Source of the DNA: Burkholderiales bacterium
Lineage (GTDB): Bacteria > Pseudomonadota > Gammaproteobacteria > Burkholderiales > Nitrosomonadaceae
Direction of reading: 5' to 3'
Assembly (NCBI GenBank): GCA_024235735.1
Contig: JACKLU010000003.1
Location: 1 to 64,000 of the forward strand
Length of the DNA stretch: 64,000 bases
In this document: positions 17,238 through 26,231 of the stretch, piece by piece
Layout of the letters: the number at the start of each line of letters is the position of its first letter
Numbering within the stretch: the stretch's first letter is position 1
Translations under genes and position numbers: made by a program
Notes under the pieces: model-generated
Database searches by the model: none
Seen by the model: only the letters and a program-made list of their open reading frames with translations
Told to the model about the DNA's origin: nothing

Positions 17238-18377
17238 TCATACTTGCTTGGGGCGAACACCAACCTTGATCTGAATTTCCATTTCCTTCTTGTCGCGGAT
17301 AATGGTCACTGTCGCCGTAGCACCGGGCGCAAGTGCCGCAACTCTGTTCAACAGCTCGGATGAATTAAGGACCGGCTCCCCTTCAATGGCAATCATGATA
17401 TCACCCGCCTTGATGCCCGCGCGGTCTGCCGGGCCATCTTTCAGCACACCTGCAATCAGTGCGCCAGTAGCGCTGCTCAGCTTGAATGAATCGGCAAGCT
17501 CTTCGGTCATATCCTGCATGCTCACACCCAGCCACCCGCGCGTCACGCCGCCGGAACGGATAATCTGCTCCATGATTTCTTTGGCAATATGCACCGGAAT
17601 GGCGAAACCGATGCCCAGAGAACCACCGGAGCGTGAATAAATCGCGGTATTGATGCCGATCAGATTTCCGGCGGTATCGGTCAAAGCACCTCCCGAATTG
17701 CCGGGGTTGATCGCAGCGTCAGTCTGGATAAATTCCTCGAATGTATTGATACCCACCTTTGTACGGCCCAGCGCGCCGATAATACCCATCGTGACCGTCT
17801 GTCCGACACCGAATGGATTGCCGACCGCCAGAACAACATCACCAACTTTGGCTTCCCTGGAATGGCCAAACGTAATGGCGGGCAGATTTGTCAGATCAAC
17901 TTTCAATACTGCCAGATCCGTTTCCGGATCCGAACCGGCAACCACCGCTTTGATTTTACGTCCATCGCTCAAGGCGATCTCTACTTCATCAGCCGCTTCA
18001 ATCACATGATGATTGGTCAATATATAGCCGTTGGAACTGACAATCACACCTGAGCCCAGATTTGACCTGCGCCGCGTTCTGGATTCAAACTGGTCGCCAA
18101 AGAAGCGCTGAAAAACCGGATCATTCAGCAATGGATGCGATCGTTCATTGACTGCTTTAGTGGTAAAAATATTCACGACCGAGGGCATTGCACGGCTGGC
18201 CGCCTCAAAATAACTGTCGTGTCTGAGCTCACTGATATCAGGTACGGCTTCCTTGATCGGTATCAGTTCCGCGCGGGGTTTCCAGGGCAATAACTCGGGC
18301 CTTAGCGTGGAGACCACAAAAAAAATAGCCAACAGAACAGTCACGGCTTGTGCAAAAATTAACCAAAGCCTGTACAT
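17238..18377 (-). CDS. DegS/AlgW-like trypsin-family serine protease with one PDZ domain
   Basis: A 379-residue periplasmic protease anchored by one N-terminal membrane helix (about 5-25). The triad is His124 (TNHHVI), Asp154 (ETDLAVLKV) and Ser228 (NPGNSGGAL), followed by a single PDZ domain (about 270-360). One PDZ and a membrane anchor fit DegS/AlgW, the regulated protease that starts the sigma-E envelope stress cascade, rather than two-PDZ DegP. ATG 18377 is preferred over TTG 18401. The Nif3 gene is divergent, an arrangement common in betaproteobacteria. Confidence 0.9.
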   Translation of the reverse strand: MYRLWLIFAQAVTVLLAIFFVVSTLRPELLPWKPRAELIPIKEAVPDISELRHDSYFEAASRAMPSVVNIFTTKAVNERSHPLLNDPVFQRFFGDQFESRTRRRSNLGSGVIVSSNGYILTNHHVIEAADEVEIALSDGRKIKAVVAGSDPETDLAVLKVDLTNLPAITFGHSREAKVGDVVLAVGNPFGVGQTVTMGIIGALGRTKVGINTFEEFIQTDAAINPGNSGGALTDTAGNLIGINTAIYSRSGGSLGIGFAIPVHIAKEIMEQIIRSGGVTRGWLGVSMQDMTEELADSFKLSSATGALIAGVLKDGPADRAGIKAGDIMIAIEGEPVLNSSELLNRVAALAPGATATVTIIRDKKEMEIQIKVGVRPKQV

Positions 18378-18458
18378 AGACGTCTTTAACTCCAGAAACA
18401 AATGTAGTTATTCAAATTAATATCATATTGTATGTGTAACCCAGCCGGAAAAGAACCC

Positions 18459-19205
18459 ATGTTACGAAATGAACTTGAAAATTACCTCCATCAGTTGCTG
18501 GACACAGCCCGCTTTCAGGATTATTGCCCAAACGGACTGCAAGTGGAAGGACGCGACCGCATTGAAAAAATTATCACTGGCGTCACCGCCTCGCTGGAAC
18601 TCCTGAAAGCGGCCATAACACATGAGGCGGATGCGGTCATTGTGCACCATGGCTACTTCTGGCGCGGTGAAAACCCCTGCATTACCGGCATGAAACATCG
18701 CCGTATCGCATTGCTGATGCAACACAGAATCAATCTGTTCGCCTATCATCTGCCGCTGGATTTTCATCCGGAACTGGGCAATAACGCACAGCTGGCAAAA
18801 CGCCTTGATTTCATTGAGAATGAACGGTTTGGCGAGCAGAGTATCGCTGTCCGCGGTCAATTAAAAGAAGCAATGCCGCTACGCGCACTGGGCAACAAAA
18901 TCTCACAGGTTCTGGGGCGGGAACCGCAAATCATCGGCAACTCGGATCACGCCATCAGGCAACTGGCGTGGTGTACGGGTGCCGCGCAAGGTTATTTTGA
19001 AGCGGCCATTGCGCAAAATGTTGACGCGTATCTTACGGGAGAAATTTCCGAACAGACGGTACATGCCGCGCGCGAATCCGGCGTAGCCTTCATCGCAGCA
19101 GGTCATCATGCCACGGAGCGTTACGGCGTGCAGGCACTGGGCGAACATCTGGCGGATCGATTCGGCATTCAGCATCAGTTCATCGATATCGACAATCCGG
19201 TGTAA
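18459..19205 (+). CDS. Nif3-like dinuclear metal-centre protein (YbgI family)
   Basis: A 248-residue protein matching the length and sequence of the Nif3/YbgI/GTP-cyclohydrolase-I type 2 family. Metal-site segments are visible: VIVHHGYFW (about 64-72), AYHLPLDFH, and near the C terminus AAGHHATERYGV. The family forms toroidal hexamers; its biochemical role is not settled. ATG 18459 (MLRNELENYL) fits the family start; the frame from 18432 adds nine non-conserved residues. Confidence 0.92.
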   Translation: MLRNELENYLHQLLDTARFQDYCPNGLQVEGRDRIEKIITGVTASLELLKAAITHEADAVIVHHGYFWRGENPCITGMKHRRIALLMQHRINLFAYHLPLDFHPELGNNAQLAKRLDFIENERFGEQSIAVRGQLKEAMPLRALGNKISQVLGREPQIIGNSDHAIRQLAWCTGAAQGYFEAAIAQNVDAYLTGEISEQTVHAARESGVAFIAAGHHATERYGVQALGEHLADRFGIQHQFIDIDNPV

Positions 19206-19325
19206 CGTAACAACCCGATTACGCGCGCCTAATTCGGGTTTCGCGTAACGGAAGAAGATCGAATGAAGTGCTTGGAAACGCCGGATTTAACAGACTGTTG
19301 CGCTAGCTTCGTCCTTCATTCTCGC

Positions 19326-19475
19326 TTAGTCTTCAGTTTTGTTCGTATCTTTGCTTTCAGTCCGGGATGCCGTGTTATCCTTTTTCTTACCGGAAAACAT
19401 GGTCCACCAGATAATAAACAGAAATAAACCCAGCGCCACAGCCGCTTCAACTAACAGTATCCACCAATTATCCAT
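19326..19475 (-). CDS. Small single-pass membrane protein (49 aa)
   Basis: A short frame from ATG 19475 to TAA 19328-19326. The product begins MDNWWILLVEAAVALGLFLF, has one transmembrane helix (about residues 4-25), and then a lysine/aspartate/threonine-rich soluble tail ending NKTED. The hydrophobic-then-charged layout resembles small respiratory-complex or assembly subunits, but I do not recognise the family. The ribosome-binding site is weak. It sits between two copies of a TTTAACAG-type palindrome (19286 and 19502). Confidence 0.55.
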   Translation of the reverse strand: MDNWWILLVEAAVALGLFLFIIWWTMFSGKKKDNTASRTESKDTNKTED

Positions 19476-19501
19476 ATGAAAAATTCCAGGCTTGTTGTAT
19501 A

Positions 19502-19518
19502 TTTAACAGGCTGTTAAA
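19502..19518. repeat. Palindromic motif TTTAACAGGCTGTTAAA
   Basis: A perfect 8-bp inverted repeat around a central G. Related versions occur in other intergenic regions at about 19286, 25536, 41961, 42137 and 47149. Function unknown. Confidence 0.5.
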
Positions 19519-19606
19519 GCCTCAGGATGCGCCCGGAAATCATCGAAACAAACGACAGATTCTTCAGGACACACTTTAGAAAACAACATACTGTAACGAA
19601 TATCCA

Positions 19607-20830
19607 ATGAAATTCCAAACTTGTTTTCTCCCGCTTCTGTTCTTGCTCATGCTTGCTGCATGCTCCACCCAGACAACGGTTCCGCCCGAGATGGCCGAGC
19701 AATCCGCAAAACCCGCGCCCGCAACACTCCCCCAGCCGCCGTCATCCAGCCCGCAGGAACCTATTACATTGTCAAAACATGTACCGGTTGAGTGGTCCGA
19801 TCTGACGGGTTGGATCGAAGACGATTTACGGCCCGCCTGGCAGGCTTTTCTGCAAAGCTGCAATGTATTGAGAAAACAACCTTTATGGCAGGAAAGCTGC
19901 ACCGCGGCTACTTTTTTGCAAGCGGACAATCATGCCGCTGTGCGGCATTTTTTTGAACAACATTTTGTGCCGCATCGGATTATCAGCCACGACGGCAGCA
20001 ACGAAGGTATGGTAACCGGATATTATGAACCTCTGCTGCACGGCAGCCGCAAACCGACCGCGCGGTATCGTTACCCGTTGTATACCGCGCCGGAGGAGTT
20101 GCTGGTTATCGATCTCGGCGACCTGTATCCTGAACTGAAAGACTTGCGGTTGCGCGGGCGCTTGGAAGGCCGCCGGGTCGTACCCTACTACAGTCGCGCA
20201 GATATCATGAATAATCCGGCTATACTGAAGGGCAATGAATTACTCTGGGTGGACGATGAAGTTGAGTTATTCTTTCTGCAGATACAGGGCTCCGGACGCA
20301 TACAGCTCGATACCGGCGAAACCGTCAAAATCGGTTTTGCCGAACAAAACGGCTATCCCTATAATTCGATCGGTCGGATTCTGGTGCAACAAGGCGAACT
20401 ACCGCTGGAGAAAGCCTCCATGCAGGGAATCAAGCAATGGGGACAACAAAACCCGGGCAAACTCAAAGCATTGTTGCAACAGAATGCGCGCTTCGTGTTT
20501 TTCCGTGAATTACCCGGTGACCTGAGCGGTCCGATCGGCGCACTGGGCGTGCCGCTGACAGCCGGGCGCAGTATTGCCATTGATCCGCGTTCCATTCCAC
20601 AGGGCGCACCGGTTTTTCTGGCAACGACCTGGCCCAATTCCAGCAAGCCGCTGAGTCGTTTGATGGTGGCGCAGGACACCGGCGGCGCGATAAAAGGCGG
20701 CATACGCGCCGATTTCTTCTGGGGCCATGGTCCCGAGGCGGCCAATCAGGCCGGCAAAATGAAGCAACAGGGAAAAATGTGGGTATTGATGCCCAGTGGC
20801 TATGCGGCGCCGCGACTGAGCCAGCAGTAA
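19607..20830 (+). CDS. mltA: Membrane-bound lytic murein transglycosylase A
   Basis: An outer-membrane lipoprotein that cleaves the glycan backbone of peptidoglycan to 1,6-anhydro-muropeptides. The 407-residue protein starts with a lipoprotein signal (LLMLAACS, lipidated C19). The MltA domain follows (GMVTGYYEPLLHGSRKPT, FLQIQGSGRI, then the 3D domain). The catalytic-Asp region MVAQDTGGAIKGGIRADFFW lies near the C terminus. A proline-rich linker follows the lipobox. Confidence 0.94.
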   Translation: MKFQTCFLPLLFLLMLAACSTQTTVPPEMAEQSAKPAPATLPQPPSSSPQEPITLSKHVPVEWSDLTGWIEDDLRPAWQAFLQSCNVLRKQPLWQESCTAATFLQADNHAAVRHFFEQHFVPHRIISHDGSNEGMVTGYYEPLLHGSRKPTARYRYPLYTAPEELLVIDLGDLYPELKDLRLRGRLEGRRVVPYYSRADIMNNPAILKGNELLWVDDEVELFFLQIQGSGRIQLDTGETVKIGFAEQNGYPYNSIGRILVQQGELPLEKASMQGIKQWGQQNPGKLKALLQQNARFVFFRELPGDLSGPIGALGVPLTAGRSIAIDPRSIPQGAPVFLATTWPNSSKPLSRLMVAQDTGGAIKGGIRADFFWGHGPEAANQAGKMKQQGKMWVLMPSGYAAPRLSQQ

Positions 20831-20853
20831 TTGATACAGCACTACCGGAATAA

Positions 20854-22197
20854 CTAAGAAGACTCGTCAAACAAAACAGCACGCTGCCGCGCGTCATTCG
20901 TCAGCGCGGCGTCCGGTGGTTGCGGTTTCTTCCCTGGCAAATGGCCGGGCAACCGCAACTTTGCCAGCTTCAGCAACGGCCCGCCGTGTAGAACAATCGC
21001 ATCCTGCAGCGAAGCGCCGTTGGCTTCCTTGATGTTGAGATAAAATTGCAGATAATCGTTCACTTCACTGTTTTCATGGCCATCAGGCGGCGCGCCAGGG
21101 TTATACAGCCCAGCTGACAGCGACAATTCAGCCGTCAGAAAAACCGGATCTTCTCCCAATTGCGTTTTAGTGAATTCCAGATACCGGGGCTCGACATAGA
21201 CGACGACCTGCTGCTCCAGCGTAAGATCAATGACATCCTTGCGATGACCGGAAAAAGACAACTCAACTTCCATGAGTGCATCATCCCTGATCATTTTGTT
21301 ACGGGTAACGATTTCCTGCTCACTTTGATTCGCGGGAATAACCTGCGCAATCACGTTATTGACAAAACTGCTCTGTTCGCGCTCCGCATGGTGCATGGTT
21401 GCGATCTGTTCATCCAGCGTGTTGCCCGAATCATAAATTTCGTGAATCGCCATAAGCGTTTTCTGTCCTGCGCCCGGTATGTCAGTATCGTCATCAAGAA
21501 AGCTGAGCGCCGGATCGTAATCCAGTTCGACTTCCAGCGGGTAAGGCACATCCTCGTTGGTATTAACTATACCACTCATGAATGATGTCACGACAATTCT
21601 GCGATTGGTCTGCGGGTCGACCTGCATGCCCAGTGGAATCGGGCTAACCATAATATGTCCGGTGCTTTTCAGGTTGATATCCAGCGTCGCCAGCCAGCGG
21701 TCTTCAAACGGCACGACCGATGCATCCAGGTTATCGGCCAGCCAGTCTGGAATCAAGTCAAAAAATTTCAACACGCCGGTTGCCCGTATTTCCTGGCGAT
21801 TGTCTTCCCCGGATTCATCGCCTTCCAGCATCTCGGCTTCAAAAAACGCATGTGTGTGATCGATGGGCACATTGATTTGCGGCACAGGCCGCTCGGCCGT
21901 ACCCAGCGCCATACCAACCATGCGGGATACCGCGCTGATATTAAAAACCTTATTCAGAATCTCGGGAATGCTGCCATTGCCCGGTATCGGTACACACAAA
22001 ATAGTGGATTTACTGCGCTTGTCCGCCCGCACTTCGGCAAGCCGCTCATGAAAATGCTGATTCAGATAAAGCGATTCCGCTGAATATCCCTGTAGTTCCG
22101 GCTTGGAAAAACAATCACCCGCCTCATATTTCCGATGAATCGCGCGGGTTTCTACACGCTGAAGAAAATACTCATCCAATGAAACATAATCACTCAT
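20854..22197 (-). CDS. Hypothetical protein (447 aa)
   Basis: Not recognised. An acidic, cytoplasm-like protein with no signal peptide or membrane segment. It contains alternating beta-type segments such as RWLATLDINLKSTGHIMVSP and AELSLSAGLYNPGAPPDGHE. The phrase HGGPLLKLAKLRLPGHLPG near the C terminus is the most distinctive. It lies 78 bases downstream of the lipoprotein gene at 22275-23120 and is probably cotranscribed with it. The composition and frame look normal for this genome, so it is likely a real but uncharacterised protein. Confidence 0.7.
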   Translation of the reverse strand: MSDYVSLDEYFLQRVETRAIHRKYEAGDCFSKPELQGYSAESLYLNQHFHERLAEVRADKRSKSTILCVPIPGNGSIPEILNKVFNISAVSRMVGMALGTAERPVPQINVPIDHTHAFFEAEMLEGDESGEDNRQEIRATGVLKFFDLIPDWLADNLDASVVPFEDRWLATLDINLKSTGHIMVSPIPLGMQVDPQTNRRIVVTSFMSGIVNTNEDVPYPLEVELDYDPALSFLDDDTDIPGAGQKTLMAIHEIYDSGNTLDEQIATMHHAEREQSSFVNNVIAQVIPANQSEQEIVTRNKMIRDDALMEVELSFSGHRKDVIDLTLEQQVVVYVEPRYLEFTKTQLGEDPVFLTAELSLSAGLYNPGAPPDGHENSEVNDYLQFYLNIKEANGASLQDAIVLHGGPLLKLAKLRLPGHLPGKKPQPPDAALTNDARQRAVLFDESS

Positions 22198-22274
22198 ATC
22201 GCACTTCAGTTAACCTGCTGGAAACGCGAAGCAAATGAAAATGACACGTTTCCAGTCTGCAAACAGAAAAAAGA

Positions 22275-23120
22275 TTAGTTGACTTGCAAAGTACCGCCGG
22301 TACCCAGACCGCCTTCCACATTCTGCGCTTCATAATGTTTCAGCGCGCGAACCATGCCATTGTATGCGTCGATAAAAGCGGCAACGGTGGCTTTTCCGGA
22401 TGGCGTCTGTGAAAATCCGCTCAATGCTGCGCCACCTCTGCTGCCAAATACGCCAAGCGCCGCGCTGAAGTTACTCGCGGTCGCACTGCCTTCGGACGCG
22501 GATATCTGAATGGCCGAACGAATGTCAAACAGCGACAGTGTCACGACGGAAACCCTGGATTCCATCATGCCGCCCATATGACCGATCGACGGATGGACAA
22601 AAGCGCCCAGCACGCCCGCCACCGCGCCGCCAAGCTGACCCGTGGATGCATTATCGATAACGATGCTGGGTTCCATGTAGTAGTCCGCGGCAACGCGCTG
22701 ACCGGCATGCTGATTTGAGCCGGCGCGGTATTCACCGGAATTGCGCTGAATGTCGGTGATACGTGACAGCCGGCTGTCCGTTCTCAAATTGCCGATGGAA
22801 GTAATCACGAAACAGTTGGATTGCTGCACAGCCAGACGGATCAGCGGTTCGATGGTGGTAATATGGGTAGCACTGCCAAACTGACCATACCAGTCAGCCG
22901 CGCGCCCATCGTCCACGGCCAGCGTACCGAGTGTTTTTTCGCAGCGCTCCAGCGTTGGGTTAGCGCCTACGCTAGCGCCACCGGCGGCAGCCCCCGTACT
23001 GGCAGTCTGGTAGGTACCCGGCGTGACGTTAGCACAACCGGCCAGCGCCAGGATACAACCTGAAAGAATCAGTCCCCGGCTTGATGTGACACCAGTTTTA
23101 ATCTTGTCTGTCATCGACAT
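22275..23120 (-). CDS. Lipoprotein, CsgG/HfaB-like
   Basis: A 281-residue lipoprotein precursor with lipobox LALAGC (Cys about 28) and a strong ribosome-binding site (AAGGGGAT). The order of segments (SNCFVITSIGNLR, QRVAADYYMEPSIVID, VSVVTLSLFDIRSA, and a C-terminal KATVAAFIDAYNGMVRALK) resembles CsgG-type outer-membrane lipoproteins. Those form or assist secretion pores, and the GTGTG-rich ends fit surface exposure. The family call is moderate. It is upstream of the unrecognised 447-residue gene. Confidence 0.65.
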   Translation of the reverse strand: MSMTDKIKTGVTSSRGLILSGCILALAGCANVTPGTYQTASTGAAAGGASVGANPTLERCEKTLGTLAVDDGRAADWYGQFGSATHITTIEPLIRLAVQQSNCFVITSIGNLRTDSRLSRITDIQRNSGEYRAGSNQHAGQRVAADYYMEPSIVIDNASTGQLGGAVAGVLGAFVHPSIGHMGGMMESRVSVVTLSLFDIRSAIQISASEGSATASNFSAALGVFGSRGGAALSGFSQTPSGKATVAAFIDAYNGMVRALKHYEAQNVEGGLGTGGTLQVN

Positions 23121-23191
23121 GTTATCCCCTTTATAAAGTGAACAGAAATGCGCTTGCCAGCGCTTGATTTAACGCCTGATTTTGATTGAGC

Positions 23192-23332
23192 GAGACCTTT
23201 GCACGGCGTCATGAGCGGCACAGGAATAAGGCAAAAATTTGCGAAAAAGCGGAGTTTACACGGGGTAAATGAGCATTTTTAGCAAATTTCTAACGCAATT
23301 ATCGTGCCGCGTAGTAGCCATGCAAAGGTCTC
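23192..23332. mobile_element. MITE family A, copy 1 (IS5-like ends)
   Basis: A 141-bp non-coding element with terminal inverted repeats GAGACCTTTGCA and TGCAAAGGTCTC. It is flanked on both sides by the 4-bp direct repeat GAGC (23188-23191 and 23333-23336), consistent with target-site duplication. A second, inverted copy lies at 33280-33415. GAGACCTTTGCA-type ends are typical of IS5-family elements, so the transposase would come from elsewhere. The IS family is an inference. Confidence 0.8.
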
Positions 23333-23421
23333 GAGCGTAACATTATATATATTCTTATACCTTGATTATAGTATGATAATTGCCACAGGGTTAAATAAAA
23401 CACTGAACAGAAAGCTGAAAA

Positions 23422-24021
23422 ATGCAACAACACCATACATTTAAGACACTTATTATTGTAACTGCAACCGGCTTGACAGCATGCGCCACGCCACCACCGC
23501 ACACCGGCTTTGACCGGGTTTGTGATTCCTCCGGCTGTTATGATCGCCCGAGGAATGTGGCGCAGTACCGCAGTGCATCCGATCCGGTGATGACACCCGA
23601 ACAGCATCAGGCTGCGGCTTTGATCGCAATGGCCGAAAATGACCCGGCGGCGGCTTATGATCTCGCGTTACGTTATTTCCGCGGCGATGGAATCAAACGT
23701 AACAGTTATCAGTCCATCCAATGGATGCGCAGCGCCGCTGACCGCGGCCATCTGGAAGCGCAGAAAGCACTGGGCCGGCTTTACCTGACAGGACTGGAAG
23801 AAATGGGGCCGGATTTCCGCGAAGCGGAAAAGTGGCTGTCAATGGCTGCCACAGCGGGCGATGCGGAATCCGAAAAACTCTTGGCCGAAGCTTCGCGACT
23901 CAAGCACACTGAACGGCAGTTTTACCAGTGGAGCAACCGCTGGCGTCCGGTCTTTCAGCGTTCCTGGCACTCCAGCTATCCATATCAATACCAGTGGCGC
24001 AATAATGGCTGGTATTACTGA
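23422..24021 (+). CDS. Sel1-repeat lipoprotein
   Basis: A 199-residue lipoprotein precursor (ATGLTACAT, Cys about 22). It contains Sel1-like alpha/alpha repeats: DPAAAYDLALRYFRGDGIKR (about 74-93), SYQSIQWMRSAADRGHLEAQ and REAEKWLSMAATAGDAESEK. The tail is aromatic-rich (YPYQYQWRNNGWYY). Sel1 proteins usually act as interaction scaffolds in envelope signalling. It starts 90 bases downstream of MITE A copy 1 and has no co-directional neighbour. Confidence 0.75.
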   Translation: MQQHHTFKTLIIVTATGLTACATPPPHTGFDRVCDSSGCYDRPRNVAQYRSASDPVMTPEQHQAAALIAMAENDPAAAYDLALRYFRGDGIKRNSYQSIQWMRSAADRGHLEAQKALGRLYLTGLEEMGPDFREAEKWLSMAATAGDAESEKLLAEASRLKHTERQFYQWSNRWRPVFQRSWHSSYPYQYQWRNNGWYY

Positions 24022-24080
24022 TTATTGAACAAGCGGCTGGCAGGATAATTTGACGCTTTGATGCGTGCGTCGCAACGGTT

Positions 24081-24440
24081 TTACTCTATGGCAACAGTGA
24101 GCGTAAACGGCTCGTTCATCACAGACCGCATCAACTGGCTGACAGTAATCCGGTAAGTTTTCTTTTCGGTGGTAAACCGGTACTTGTCCTGTGCATCGGT
24201 GACGCCTTCGATGGAAAACATCATATTGACGCCCGAAATCGCGATATCGGCGGTTTGTCCGGCAGCGGTCGTGATTTGATAGCATAGCCCGCTATCCGGC
24301 GGTACGACGCCTTCGACCACCGCACTGCTGTGTCCGCGCTGGAACCGGATCGTTTCGCAGTTTTCAGCCCAAGCTGTTGTCACTGCGAGCATTGAAAGGA
24401 TAAATGCAAGTGTAAAGAGGGTGATTCGCCGGGTTATCAT
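24081..24440 (-). CDS. Small periplasmic protein with pre-peptidase-like beta domain
   Basis: A 119-residue precursor with signal peptide (ending TTAWA, about residue 25). The mature part is a beta-rich domain (FQRGHSSAVVEGVVPPDSG, CYQITTAAGQTADIAISG, TYRITVSQL). It resembles the PPC/lysozyme-inhibitor-like modules seen in small secreted proteobacterial proteins. The two cysteines (about 28 and 53) may form a disulfide. Function is not known. Confidence 0.6.
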   Translation of the reverse strand: MITRRITLFTLAFILSMLAVTTAWAENCETIRFQRGHSSAVVEGVVPPDSGLCYQITTAAGQTADIAISGVNMMFSIEGVTDAQDKYRFTTEKKTYRITVSQLMRSVMNEPFTLTVAIE

Positions 24441-24485
24441 GGCTGGGAATCCTTCTGCGTGAGTTAAGCATAATATAAAAACCAG

Positions 24486-24628
24486 GTAACTATTCAGCCT
24501 TATTTGACGAGGCGTTTGATTATTCTGTCATTTCGAGCGGCAGCGAGAAATCTTGAACGTTTATTAATGCGCCCAAAACTCAAGATTCCTCGCGTTGCTC
24601 GGAATGACAAAGTGCGCTGAATAGTTAC
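24486..24628. mobile_element. MITE family B, copy 1 (IS66-like ends)
   Basis: A 143-bp element with inverted ends GTAACTATTCAGC and GCTGAATAGTTAC and a long internal palindrome (AGCGAGAAATCTTGA and its partner AAGATTCCTCGCGTTG). The flanking 8-mers are AAAACCAG and AAAACCGG (7 of 8 identical), consistent with an aged 8-bp target duplication. It is an inverted relative of the element at 27863-28004. Confidence 0.8.
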
Positions 24629-24712
24629 AAAACCGGAAGATTCCGGCTGCTCAGGAATCATGCCTCGCGCACCACGCGCTTTGCATAATTCCTGTGGATG
24701 CAGTTGATAGGG

Positions 24713-25432
24713 CTATTCAACGACCTTGGTCAAAATGGCGGTTTCCACGGGATCTTTAAAGTCCGTACCGTTATCGCCGAACAATCCGATAATCAGTTGA
24801 TCGCCGCTTTGACGCACGCCGATCAATTCATTTTGATCCCAATTTCGATTAATTGGACTAAAACCTCCACTCTCTAAATCAGTATTCTCGGAAATAAATC
24901 CGTAGACATAATTGTCCACCAGACTGGGCACAATTTCCCGGCTGCCAATATCCGGATGCCCGGCAGCGGGACCTGAAACGATGGACGCTGCAAATCTATC
25001 TAATCCTCCACAATTGGCAGAGAAATTTCTATCTACACCTCTGATCGTATACAAGCTGCGATTGGCGTCGATCATCGAAGGCCCTTCCAGCAGATAGCAT
25101 ATACCGCCCTGGCTCTTATACAGACCCGGCGTAATGTTCGTCACCGGAACCGGCGGCGATGGCGTGACGGAAGAAATCTGTTCGAAAACAAACCCGTCAG
25201 TGGGGTTAAACGTGAAGCGGAACGCAACATCGAACAATGTCGTCTGTCCGGTATTGACGTCCACGACCGGCACGCGATGCATGTTGATATTGCGGCCGCT
25301 GCCTACGACATTGCCGGATTCGAAATGAACGCTGAGATTGGTGCCCGGAATAACTTCAGCGGATAAACCGGCCGGCAGAAAACAGGCCAGACCCACTGAG
25401 AGCGCTGAAATAATCGCTTTGGTTTTCATCAT
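24713..25432 (-). CDS. Secreted hypothetical protein (239 aa)
   Basis: Not recognised. ATG 25432 follows a strong AGGAGG ribosome-binding site and opens a signal peptide (MMKTKAIISALSVGLACFLPAGLSA). The mature protein is beta-rich with two cysteines (about 130 and 157), and segments such as GSGRNINMHRVPVVDVNTGQ suggest an exported, possibly surface protein. No membrane segments follow. The gene stands between MITE B copy 1 and the NAD(P)H oxidoreductase, which is divergent. Confidence 0.65.
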   Translation of the reverse strand: MMKTKAIISALSVGLACFLPAGLSAEVIPGTNLSVHFESGNVVGSGRNINMHRVPVVDVNTGQTTLFDVAFRFTFNPTDGFVFEQISSVTPSPPVPVTNITPGLYKSQGGICYLLEGPSMIDANRSLYTIRGVDRNFSANCGGLDRFAASIVSGPAAGHPDIGSREIVPSLVDNYVYGFISENTDLESGGFSPINRNWDQNELIGVRQSGDQLIIGLFGDNGTDFKDPVETAILTKVVE

Positions 25433-25643
25433 CTTATCCTCCTCTGTTTCAGATTGATGAGCCAGCAGGTTAACATATGTCAATCGATTTGACGATTATT
25501 CTCATAAAAACAACCCATTGCCCATGCAGCGCCGGGTTAACAGGATGTTGAAGTGAAAACGCCCCGCCGCCCGCCAGGAGTGGTAGGATAAACATGGCCA
25601 GTCAACCAGTCTATCAATGAATCCTCGACAGCAAGGTGAGTCC

Positions 25644-26231
25644 ATGACCAGACGAATAGCGATTATTCAGGGACACCCTGACACAACCGCCAGGCATTTT
25701 TGTCACGCCCTGGCGGAGGCGTATCTCAAAGGCGCGCAAAGCAGCGGATTTGAAGTCCGCCTTATCGACGTGGCGGCGATGGATTTTACCCTGCTGCGGT
25801 CAAAAGCCGATTTTGAAAACGGTGCGCCCGCTCTATCGATTATCCAGGCCCAGGATGCGCTCCGCTGGGCAGATCATCTGGTTGTTTTCTTTCCTTTGTG
25901 GCTGGGCGGCATGCCCGCGCTGCTCAAGGCATTTTTTGAACAGACTTTCCGCCCCGATTTTGCCTTTGAATACGGCGAAGCCGGGCAGGTCACCCGCAAA
26001 CACCTGACGGAAAAATCAGCACACGTCATCGTCACCATGGGCATGCCGGCATGGATTTACCGGTGGTTCTATTGCGCACACGGCGTTAAAGCGCTTGAGC
26101 GCAACATTCTTGCATTCTGCGGCATCAGCCCGGTCAGAACCAGCTTGATCGGCTCAATAGAAAACCTGTCCGAGGCGCAGCGGCTGAGATGGTTGAATAG
26201 CGCGCAGCAATACGGCGTAAAAGGCCGGTAA
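25644..26231 (+). CDS. NAD(P)H oxidoreductase, flavodoxin-like (NQO/KefF/MdaB-type)
   Basis: A 195-residue flavodoxin-fold protein. It has the FMN phosphate loop IIQGHPDTTARHFCHALAEA, then LVVFFPLWLGGMPALLKAFF and the conserved FAFEY and HVIVTMGMPAW segments typical of quinone-reductase-like NAD(P)H oxidoreductases. ATG 25644 is chosen because AAGGTGAG sits just upstream; the frame from 25617 is less likely. It is probably a two-electron reductase of quinones or electrophiles. The precise substrate is unknown. Confidence 0.82.
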   Translation: MTRRIAIIQGHPDTTARHFCHALAEAYLKGAQSSGFEVRLIDVAAMDFTLLRSKADFENGAPALSIIQAQDALRWADHLVVFFPLWLGGMPALLKAFFEQTFRPDFAFEYGEAGQVTRKHLTEKSAHVIVTMGMPAWIYRWFYCAHGVKALERNILAFCGISPVRTSLIGSIENLSEAQRLRWLNSAQQYGVKGR

